A DNA stretch of 64,000 nucleotides from positions 86,638,446 to 86,702,445 of the forward strand of contig NC_133971.1 in assembly GCF_031877795.1 (NCBI RefSeq). The letters are read 5' to 3'. The translations under genes were made by a program, and so were the position numbers. This document shows positions 11,889 through 23,800 of this stretch, piece by piece (the first letter of the stretch is position 1; each line of letters begins with the position of its first letter). The notes below the pieces were generated by a model. That model ran no database searches and had not been told where the DNA came from. It saw nothing but the letters and a program-made list of their open reading frames with translations. The stretch comes from Strix aluco. Taxonomy: Eukaryota > Chordata > Aves > Strigiformes > Strigidae.

Positions 11889-14800
11889 GTAAGTTTCTCC
11901 TCCTTCGGGGTAGCTGGAAAGTGGGAAGTGAACAGCCTCCCAGGTTTTAATCTGCTTTCCTGCTGAAGTGCTGCTTGGGCTGCAAAGCTCTGAACCCACG
12001 AGCTGTAAAACAAGTGTCTATGGGCACATTTCAAGGCAGCATTTAAAATGGGATTAAACACAGAGGAACAGGAGAGTGAAGGACAGGCTGGCAAGGTGCT
12101 GGGATGGTTTGGCCAGGGACACTGTGGCATCACGCTGTTTGCTTTTATAAAGTGCTTTTAAACTGCTAAGAGTAGCAGATGAATAGTCCTGCTCTGGGGG
12201 TGAGTCAGGCACTAAGTGACCTCCTGAGCACTTTGTTTGCTCCTGGCCCCAGCTGCTCCTTCACAGCAGAGGTGAGTGGGCTCAGAGCATGCTGGCAGCA
12301 TGAGAGAGGGTGGTGGAAGGGGAACAGGACCTCGATGTGTTAGTCTTGCTCCTGTGGCAGTCAGCAGGGAGTGGGATATGCTGGGGAGCTGCAGAGTCTG
12401 CACCACTCATCTCCACGGAGCAAACTTGGTAGTGGCTCATGTTAACATTCAGCCGCTTGCTGAGGTCACTTGAATCCTGTATCCTGCCCATACACAGGAT
12501 TATTTTGAATCCAAGCAGCTTTGTTTTTGACGTGCATGGGTAGATGCGGAAAGCAGAAGTCCTGCTGAGCATCATTGTGCAGAGCCAGAGGTGCTACCCA
12601 GGAACAGCTACCCGGGAGCAGTGCTGCCTGTGGTCTCACCCATCCCACCATGGGCAGTGGGCAGCATCTATTTTCTCTAAAAATGGATGGAGTCCCTGAG
12701 CTAATACATAATTCCCTTTTATTTTTTTGCCATTGTGCCTGAGATGCCAGGTTGAAAATGACTCATTGAAATAAATCCCTGAAGTGTTTCAAGGCTCATT
12801 CCATCCCTGAAGCTGCAAGGACAGCCCTGCAGTGTTACAGGTCACCGGCTCAGAGCTTTTCAAGCTCCCTAGACCAGAGGACTACGACTATTTGGGCTGC
12901 ACAGCTGGGGTGTTTATTCCTTAAAGACAAACCTCAGACTGGCAGCTCTGACCAGCTACTTTCTGTTCCCTGCTCCACAGACTCTAAGTGCATGTTCCCT
13001 GGGCTGCTTTGAGCAGGTAGCCCTCAGTTTGCTCTGCAGCCAGCTCAAAGGAGAGGTTTGTACTCCTACAGATTTGACTTTTGCACCATCTACTGGTTTT
13101 TGAACCCCAAATCTTGCCAGTTAAAGTAAACACAGTGAATTGAATCTCTCTGTTTTTAAAGCCCCGGGCTGAAGGTATGTCACTGTACTAGAGAGAGGTA
13201 AGGACACATGTGCATCTTTTAAAAGTCACAGGAGATTTTGTTAGGACCTGGAGGCGACACTGTGGTGGGATGCCAGGAGAGCAGAACAACCTTCAGGGTC
13301 TTGCTCTTTCACTCTAATACAGATCTTGTCCAGTGTTAGAAGAAAGTGGTTTTTACTGCTGCTGCACAACAGGAGCCCCGTGGCTATGTTTTATTAGTAA
13401 ATAAAGGAGGATCACAGGACATATCTTTTCCTTTCCAGCAAAATGCTTCTGGTGCAATCGCATGATCAGCCACTGCATTTCAGCAGACCACTAATAAAAC
13501 CACAACAAGTTTGCAAGGAATTTATCTTTCCAATACCTGGCAATGCCCAAAGCAATCTCAAAGAGCAGAGACCAGACATTTTCTTGCCTGGGGCTGATCT
13601 CTCCCTGCAGCAGGCTCTACCCATCCCATTCTGCCTGGGGCAACTGAGAGGTGCTTGCTCTTGAGAGACCTTAGAGGGTTCAGTTTCCTGCTGGAAAAAA
13701 ATTCCTGGAATTGCCTAAAATGTGGTTTCTTTGGAAAGTCCCTGCAGGCAAGGAAGGAACTGAAATGATTTCTTAAGAAGTCAAGCCTAATGGTACAATG
13801 TGTGAGGTACAATGGGTGGGTGGTGGGAAGTCGGGTACCATCAGAATCTGTGCATATACAAGCAAAAAGAAAACTGCTGAAATAATACGGCATTTAACAC
13901 TGACTCTCGATTCTCATGCACTGAGTGTGAGTCTGGTAGTGGCTCTGCTTGGCATCCTGGTCCAATCTCATATCCCGGGGGCCACTCTCCTCCCCCTCAA
14001 GCCCACGTGCAGTGCCGGCTGCTCCCTGACTACTTGTGCCCTGCTCTCCTAAAGCTGCCCTAAGCATCTTGCATTGAAGAGACAGAAAGGCCAAGCTTAT
14101 CTGATACTTCTCCTCCCCCATATAATTTTCCAGCCTCTAACTATTTTCTGCTTGGGGGATTTCCTGACTCTGGTGTGTTTAACTCTTCAGCAGCTATCAG
14201 ATCTTTCCCTTGGCTTGTGCAGGCTCTCCCTAGCAGCAAGGATGCACGGCTGCTGGGGTGCAGAGCCACCTCCTGCATGCTGTGAGCCTTCCCTTGGCAC
14301 CCCTTGTCCCATCTGGGATCAGTCCCTGACCAGTCAGCCCCTGCGCATCCTTTCCAGACCTCTGGATTTTATAGATCTCCATCATATCTCCCTGGAGTCT
14401 GGTTTTCCCCACATGCATCAGTTTCATGTTAACTTCACCAACCTCCCCCGCTTCCCATCATTTATCCATGTGTTTTTCCATGCCAAAACCTTTCTTCTTT
14501 TCCTGTGGATGCTCTGCTCCCTTGGAGGCCTTTGCTGAGACACTTGGTCAAAAGTGGACCTTGCAGTAACATGGAAAACTATGAAGCCTTGTTGGTCAAC
14601 CAAGGGTGAGATATTCTTAAGAAAGCAGCAATGGTTGGGAAAAAAACACAGCCCAATGTGATTGCCAGAAGCAACAGCTGGGAACTAGTCTTGGAGAGAC
14701 ATGTGACTAGAAAATAATCCGAGTGCAGACCAAGAAGTATTTGCAATCAGGTACTTGCACTGACAAGTCATTTGCCAGGTAATTACTGGCAGTTACAAGA

Positions 14801-17800
14801 AGGCTTTGTTGACTTCTCTATAAAAATGACACAGCTTGATAAGAGACGATCTGCTGCTCAAAGTGATGAAAACTGTGCTCCCACAAACCCAGAGCTCCTA
14901 GTTGCCAGGTAGCTGCTTACCCAGCTCCAGTTCTGCCTGTTCTGCTGGGCCCAATGGGCGATGCCTGTTTCCTCACCAACAGGGACTCACCAGGCTCCAT
15001 CTGCCATCATCCTCTCCATAGGTAGATTGGCCACATCCGCTGACCTCTCACGGACATTTGTGTCTCTAAATTTTACATCCAAGTAAGCACAGTCATAGGC
15101 TGAGGGAGGACCAGGGCAAGATAAAGCTAATGTTGGTTCTAGTCAACAGTCTGTTTTGCAAAAAAAAACCTAATCTCACCTCCTGCCATGCTGGTCTTGG
15201 GCATAAATTCAGGCAAAATAGACAACAGAGTGCAAATCTCTCTGCTTCCCTGTGCATATCTGGACTTTCTGTCTTTGACCAAACACATCTGGGTCACCAC
15301 ACCCCTCCTACGACAGCAAGTGCCTTACAGCTGTTTTTCATTTCTTCATCCCATGGCCCTGGGCTGTTCTCCTGCTCAGGCAGCAGGGAGGGGCTTGCTC
15401 CCTTGAATGGAGGGAGATCTTTTCACGAGAAGGAGTTACTGCTGGACTGCACTCAAGTCTGCTCCTGATCACTTATTCAGGGCCTTGTTTGTTGATACCT
15501 GAAGCATCTCAAGATGCTTGCTTCAGTTAGATTCCATGTAATGTTCCTAAAGTGATCATACAGGGCAATGTCTTGCACCGAGCTCCATCTGCACAGGGAA
15601 CCCTCCTGCCTTAACTGGGAGCTTCCCTCTTCTGCTACTGCATCATCTCATTCCTATTTGGTCCTGGCCCTCTGCAGGAGGTGGAAACAGCCTGCCGGCC
15701 CCAGGGCAGCTCAGAAACAGCTTCCCCTCCTGTTTAGAATTGACATCATGGCAGGAAATTATAATTTTAGGCCATCACAGTGAATTATGCCTGCTGACAT
15801 GGCTAGTCACATGGAAGTCCCTTCTGCCTTCATCCAACATCATTCTATACTGCCTGGTTTTGTAGATGTGCCACAAAAACCCAACTCTACATTTAGTCCT
15901 GAATTTGAATCCTGGTAAGGGATCTGGATAGAAAATGTGGTAGCTCTGCATTACCAGCACGAGGCCCAGCAGTGAGGACAGGATGGCAGGGGAGGTTAGA
16001 TGCTGTGCTTTCCTGAAGGGAGAAGGTCCCACAATTAGTACCAGGGTAGGGAGTGGTGGTGGTGCTCAGTGTCTGAGCAGCTAAAGATGGCTTTCCCTAC
16101 ATTGTCTGGTTAAATTTCTCTTCTTTTGGACTCAGGCCATTTCTGGTAGGATCTAGAGTCCGTCATGGCTGCTTTTAGAGCTAGGGCAGAGACCAACATT
16201 TCTGGCAGGACAACTTGAGAGTATGGGAGTCTTCTAAACCCTCTTCCCACCTGATGCCCTTTGAACTGCTGCAATAGTCCAACAAGACAAGGGGACCCTA
16301 AATCCTGGGAGAACTAATATTCACGGGGAGTTATGCAAGGAGGCAAACATATGTAACGTATATGAGAACAGTGTGGGTCAGTCTCCATGGGTGCATGCTC
16401 CATAGAGAAGATATGATCTACTGCAGCAGTGAACAGTGGAGGCAGATTAACCTGAGCAGGAAACTGTCTGGCTTGTTTCACCATAACTCAGGCTATGGTA
16501 CTGCTGGCACCAAGTTTTCTCAGCCACAGTGCATGTACCCCTAGTGCTGTGCTCATTTTGGGTGGAAGCAGCAGAGACAGCTTGGAGACATTTCTCCAAG
16601 CCACTGTTGCCACTGCCTGGGTGACTCGGGATGACCTGCTGTCATACGGTGGTACCCAAGAACAGCCACATTTGGGAGCTCTTCTGAGCCGCGGGATGTC
16701 CTCATGAAGCAGTCCCTACAAGGTGCCGTGGCTGCCACAGATGGATGCCAGCCTTCCAGGACAGGTAGAGGCAGGAAAAGGTAAATTCCTGGCTGTGACT
16801 CAGCAGTCATCTTCTCCCTACAGAAAACACCTACTTGGCAAGAGAAATTGAGCTAATTGAAGGATTTTTCCAAGAGTCAGGAACCCCACCAGGGACAGCA
16901 AAAGAGGCCAAAACAAATGCTGAGGTTCCCAAGTGACCTGGAGTGTTCTGGGAAGCTGTGCTTGCTCAGCTCTGACTTACCCCTTCCCTCCAGAGAGCCT
17001 TTAGAGGGAGCAACCCATCCCCAAATGGTTTGCAAATGGATTTGATCAAGACATCACAGGCACTGCTTAGAAACAGCAGAAACTTTCCCAGCCAGACTGG
17101 GATCACTGGTAACCAAGGTTTTGCTGGTGGCATTACCTTAATTAGGAATGCTGCATGGTTTTTTCTCCTAATCCTACAAGGAACAGCATGTCCCAAGGGT
17201 GTCCATGCTGCAGAGAAGCAGTGGGGGCTATATTTGCTTGCTTTTCTTTCTTGTAAGCAGAGTGGCAGTATCATAGGACAAATGAGCTGACATAACTGCC
17301 TTTGCTAGAAATTGTTTATTTTGTTCCTAAAAATACGAAGAGGCCAAAATGTTCAAGCATGAGCAGCTCAAAGCAGGCATCTACTCAGGCTCTATGGGTA
17401 AAGCTGGCATTTTCCAGAGACACTGAGTCCCATCCCCAGGGAGTACACTGGGTGCTCTGCTTACTCCAGGTTAACATTCCCAAAATGTTAGGGCTGATGG
17501 CCTTATTTGCTGGGCTGCTGGACAGTGGGACTTGGCACTGTTGGGGAAAAAAAGGTCATTTTGCCTCCTGAATAAGGATTCTTGGTGCCTGATGTGTATC
17601 CCAAAGTAAATATACTCCAGTTTCATATGTGGGTCTACCCCTTATGACTGTGTGAGGCATGTGCAATGACTGCTGCTGGTTACCTGTAAGTTGCTTACTT
17701 AGATAGCAACATCTCAACCTCAGGAAAGCAATAATGTATGGGTAGTGGATGGTGAGCCTGTACAATGGACACAGACTCACATCTTGGTTGGCAAGGATCA

Positions 17801-20800
17801 CATGAAACACCACAAGAAAAATCCCACTGTTGGTAGCCAGCTTTACAGGTAGCTCAGTGTCACTGTCGGTAGAGAAGACACTTGGACCACAGTTCAGAGG
17901 AGAAGAATTATGGCCCCAGGTTTGCTGCCACCCCGCCGTGTAATGTTGAACTAAGCAAAGTTTAGCTAGACCTCTGTTCCCAAGCTGTAAAATGGTAGTT
18001 ATACTTTTGGACCTCAGCTATGGCGTGAAGATAAAAATCTATCAATAACTTGGTGTCATATGCTACTGAGAAGCTATACAAATCTCAAAGGAAAGTTGCA
18101 GTGTTGAGGTTCCTCAGATCACGTGTAATTTCCATGGCAGATGGGCTGCCCTGAACCTTCAGTGGGGTGAGTCTCTGCAATGTGAGACCTGAATAAAACC
18201 AAGAAAGCTAGTAGAAAGGGTCAGCTCAAAAGTGCAAAAGGCTGGTAGATAACATGGGGGCACATGATACTTGCTGCTAACATGCAGGTAACACAGTGAT
18301 TCTTTAGAGAGGGATGTATACCACCAGGGACTGTACACAGAGAACAAAACACAAATCTGCTGGCTGGGTTAAACAGCAATCCTCTTCAAAATTTTTTAAC
18401 AAATGAAACTTTCAAATGGATAATCATTGTCAAGCAAAGAAAAGGAAAAAAGGAAACAAAACGAAACCCAAAAAACAGAGAAGCTGGCATGTTTAATAAC
18501 AAAACCCATAAAAGAACATATGAGGAAAAGATTTAGAGGAGCTACCTAGAGAACTAGAGTAAAAAACTACAAATAGAAATTTTCAAACATATCTGAAGTA
18601 GAAAGTCGGTGGGGGTAAGAAGGCCAATAACTAACTGACATAAATGTAAGGACAACCAAAGCAGGGTAGGGTTGAAAGGCTGAATGGATTATTGATGTGG
18701 TGTTCACTTCAAGCATGGTCAGTGAGGTCCTCACACTCTGCAGTCTGAAGATTGTAATCAAACAAATTGTCAACAGATAAAATTTTAGGGGAAAAAAAAG
18801 ATAAATAATCTGTGGCAAGTGACCAGCCCATATGGCATTCACAATGAGCTACAGGAAAGTAAAGGTGACTTATTTTTAAACTTCTAAGAAGTATGTAAAC
18901 TATTACCTAAAGCAGCCTCAGCACCAAAGGACTGCATTATATCAATTGTGTTCATCTTAAGAGGGATCATTTCACAGCCTGGGGAAACACAGGTCACTTG
19001 GTTTGCTTTCGACATCAGGCAAGTCAGTAGAAACAAAGAACAGAATTTTCAGACACACAGATAAATGCAAGAAAAGTCAGTACAGCTTTTGTAGTGGGAA
19101 TGCCTGACACCCGCGATGGCATCAGTCAGCACATAAACGTGGTGAGCTGATCTAAACCTTGTGCTTGCATTTGCAACAGGCTTTTGGTAAGATTCTTTCA
19201 CCAAGGCCCTTAAGAAACTCCATTCTGATGGAGTAAGAGAGACACTTAGCCCACAGGCTGAAACAAAGAGGTGGAATAAGTTGGCAATGATGACAGCAGA
19301 GTGGAGGTATCAGCAGATGCCAACAAAGATCAAAAGGGGTGAATAATGAAGTAATTAAGTTTGTTGATGGCACAAAGTTATTAAGAATAACCAAAACTGA
19401 AGCTGACTGTGCGGAGCTACAGAAGGAGCTCATGGTATTGGTTGAGGAACAAATTAGTTTTTGAATTTAAGAGTTGAAAAATACAATACAGTGTACATGG
19501 GCAAAACCATTTTAACCATAAATACCCAGTGATGCTCTCTTAACTAGTTGATACATTTTAGGAAGGAGGCACTGGCATCCTTGCTGTCTTGAGTGAGCTC
19601 TTTACTGATTCTTACCGACTTCCCCTATTAGCAAATGTTAATGCCCAGTGCTGGAGACAGGATACTGGGCTCAGCTGATATTTTATCTCACCCAGCACAG
19701 TTCTCATGTTCCTCTGTTCCATGCTTATGCAGCTCTCAAATTATTACTTTGGAAATGCGTTTCTCCCAGTTAAGATAAAGCAAAAAGGTGAGAAACCTGG
19801 ATTCCAGGTCCTAGAAAAAAACATGATGGGGGGATTGTATCATCCCTTTGGATTTTCTAAAGATTATTGGAGATTACATATGAGGCATTCCTCCTGCCTT
19901 TGGAAGCTGGCAGAAACTCAAGCCCAAGGTGCATTAAACACCTTCCCTCCATCCAGCCCTCAATAAGGGGTAAAGCGGACAGGACTCACAAGCTGTCCAC
20001 AGATCGCCCTGGAATTTAATTTCCATTTAGGCACATTGGCTTGGCAGGAATTGCCTGGATCAGTGGCTACCACAGGTCCACAAAACTCAGTATCCCAGCA
20101 TGGACACATCCGTCCTCATCTCAGAGCCAGCACAGGATTCATACCATGGTTTCTGGCTGCCTCTCCCCATGCATTCAGGCTGAGCAGAAGGCCACGAGCT
20201 GTTTCTGATTTAACAACCTCCAGGCACTATAAATCTAGGAGACCCCTAGAATTTCCCGAGAGAAAACATAAGAGCTCTTTTAAGTTATTGTTCATACCTT
20301 TCGTATTGTGTATTGTCTTCTGTTTACACCGTCAATAGTTTTTTCAGGTACTGAGCCAAATCTTGCTGCCAGGGAAAAGTATTGTTCTTTTCTTTGGGAG
20401 GGGAAACTGCAGAAATAGTTGTTTAGATAAACATCAGTGTTCTTGTCTAACATCACTTTTCTGTCTCCTCTTCCTTCTCTTGCTCAATACTGTACGCTGA
20501 TGGGGCTTTTATAACTCTGGCTCCTGGGGAAAAGAGGAAAAAAAAGTCACCACAAAAGCTGGAGTTACCATGTGGCAATTGTAATTAAAATTAAAGGATT
20601 TCTTAGAATGTGAAGAAACTTGAAACTTTTATTTCTATCCTGCTGTTTCAGGCATAAAATACACAGCAGAAGGTACACCCGTGTCAGTAACAGATGGTTT
20701 AGTATTTAACATTTTGCTCAGGATGTTCACAGGCCACACCTAATGACTTTTTACCAGAAACGAAGGCATTTGTCCAGCTAACAGGATGATATCCATCCCA

Positions 20801-23800
20801 AGTTATCAGAGATGTTGAGACCCATTGCTATTAAAACATCAGGCAATTACAGAAACTGCTTCAAATTGTGTGTTTGCTGTGGGTCAGCTGTAATGTCTCT
20901 CTCTTACAAAGCGATCCTTAAAAATGGTACCTTCATGCCTGGGGAAGCACAGACCAATGTCAGGTGTGCTAAATTCAAGTTTATTTCAATACTTACATGA
21001 GCTGTGTCAGCCAAGTACTTCCAGACTTCTGATGGGGTATGGTTTTATCCCAGAATTGCTGTAATATCACCAGAAGCTACTTAATGGAAGCAGTAGCCCA
21101 AGGTGGCCTAATTTTCCCCAGATGAATAGCAGCTGAGGAATTCAGGGGTTTCAATTGATTTTTATATGAAAGATTTGATCCAGACAGGGGCAAAAAAACC
21201 CCAAGCCATCTAATTATTTTGGAGGGAGGGAAGGATGGGTACCTATTTAAAGCTATAACCAGTTGAAATATTGAATTAAATATATATAGGCAGATATTTC
21301 CTAACAGTACAACTTTTCAAAGATGGTGAGTTTTTGCCCATTAGCTACATGGGTTACTTATGTCATTGTTATTTTTCTCTAGTATTGCTCCTGGCTATTT
21401 GCACACCCTGTATTTTAAAGAAATGTCATTCTGGGGAATTAGGAAGCTGTGGGAACTGTTCATCTAGGCATGCCCATCCAGGAAAGGACTGGCGGGTTAC
21501 GTCTCCCCTTCCCCAGGGCATTTACAATGTCTCAGAAGATGCATTTGCCTCACACATGCACATGCTCTGATTGTACTGCAGTAGCAGAGGGACAAGGCTT
21601 CCTCATAAGGAACACCCGGCTGGAAAAGTGCATTCGTGTCTCCCACCACGAGACCAACCGCATCAGCCTGACTGACTGCAAGGTGCAGTCCCAGCAGCAG
21701 CAGTGGAGCTGGGACCCCGCCACCAGGACCATCATCAGCCTTCGAACAAAGCAGTGTTTGTCAGCCCACAAGACACGGGAGTATGCCCTGGTCAAGATGG
21801 AGCCCTGTGGGGACTGGGAACACCAAGCGTGGTCCTGCAGCAAGAAGGGACACTTGACTCTGCAGAGCTTGAGCTTCCACCTCAGCGCCAAGGAAGGAGG
21901 CCACGAGCTCTTTGTCTCAAGGGAGAAGGGCAAATTCAGCAGGTGGAAGACTTTAGCAAATGAAACCATCTGTGCTGCTGCCCGGACAGCAGCTCCGAGG
22001 CCCAGAAAACCAACACAACAAGCTGTAGAGACACATGTGTGGATCTATGAAAGTAAGATGAGGTAGATTTAGCATCAGACAACATCTAACCTTACATGTC
22101 ATCCAAGCCACCTAACACCAGGCTTGCATCCATCATTCTAACTCATGTTCACTTCAGCCCCATCTGGAGAGATACCAAATGGCTCCAGGTCAGCCCAGCT
22201 ACTTGATACCACTCATTTTCAGTAGTTGCTGTTCAGTGTTTTCTGGAAAACATGCAAGACCTTACAGGATCAGGTCTCTAAACCTCAGCTGCATTTCTGA
22301 TGACAGGCAAAAGTCAAGTATTTTGGAAAGTTCACCTGTATTGGTGCCCAGAGCTAAGAATAGATGGAATTGCTTGAGCCTCCCAAGTCCAAAACAACCA
22401 AGGAAGTCCCATAAAGTCAGGTGCTTAAGATTTTGAAGTGGTTTTTGGTACTTTGTACTTTGGATGTCATTTTTGGTAACAAGAAAACAGGAGGCAACTG
22501 AGAGCCTCTTTTAAACTTGTATGAATTATTGAGAAGCAGCTACACTTGAGATGAGAAATTGTTGTTTCAGTTTCTAAGCAACACACTATAGTTATTTCCT
22601 GACAGACCCCAACAGTGCACCTATCACTAATGAAACCACAGTTCTAACCTTCTTCCCATGCTCTCATGATCCTCAGAAGTGAACCTCGCTCCTGGTGCCT
22701 GATGTAACCATAAAGAGATTAGTGAATACAGCAAGTAGTGGGAGGTAGTTAAAACGCTGCCCTCCCTTTGCTTAAAAAAACCCTAGAACATGACATCAAA
22801 AGTTATAAAAAATCTGGTTTATATTATCAGTTTTATGGCCTTGGCCTCTGCTAAAAAGAATCTAATGTTTGCCTTTATGAGTCTTCACTATCCTCTGCCT
22901 AGACTGGGCACAAAAAGGGCAGAAACCCTGGTCCTCTCAGAGTTTTATGTGTTGGACACCAGGCTAACAGACATCAGGCATAGTCATTGCACCAGGATGT
23001 GACTGTCATCATTTGTCAGATGTCCAGTGAAGCCCATTGCTGACCACTGATAAATCATGGTGCTATCTGTTTCCCTCTTTCATTTAGTCCCTTATGAAAA
23101 GGAAGGTGGTTTCAGGACTTTTCTTGTGAAGTTGTGTGCAGCACTGAGATCTGAAAATCACACTCAATTCCTCCCCTTGTCCTCTTCTCCTCTCCCTTCT
23201 TCCACTCCAAGGACCAGAAAAGAGCTGGCATTTGTAATGACTCTTCTGTGTCCACTCTGTAGGTGATGAGGTTCCCAACCTTCCTCAGGGAAAGTTATTT
23301 CCTTTACATGAGGTTATTCCTTATTTTAAGGCTTGATGGGTCCAACAAGATTTTCAGCTTTGCAGAAATGAGTAAAGAGAAAAAGTGATGAATCTGGTTG
23401 GCATAAGTAAATGGATTATGAGTATAACCTTTTGACACAAGGAGGCTTTATCTAATTTGAAATTAAAAGACATACAATAGCTTTTTTGGCTATTACATGC
23501 AGGTAAGATGGCCTTTTTACCGAGGCTTTTAATTAACCAACTAGAAGGTTAACATGTAGTTACCACAGTAGTCACAAGTGTTAATGTTTGTTTAATATGA
23601 AGGTAAATACAGCCAATACAAATTAGATACCATAACAAGCTAGTTAAATATAGGCTAGGAAATGCGTGGAACATTTAAGATATGGGAAAAAGTCATGTGA
23701 AAAGGACGTTTGCATTCCCCAAGGCAATGTTCCTGGCAGCCCAGGGCTGCCTCCGAGCCAGGCTCCCCAAATAAGGCTGGGAGGGTAAACACAGAGCAGG

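Noticed and set aside
21334-21570. Hydrophobic ORF just before receptor exon 2 (MGYLCHCYFSLVLLLAIC...), a possible alternative signal peptide
   Set aside because: It is in another frame from exon 2, and I see no consensus donor with phase 1 between it and the exon 2 acceptor. The 11834 exon fits phase, donor and Kozak context.
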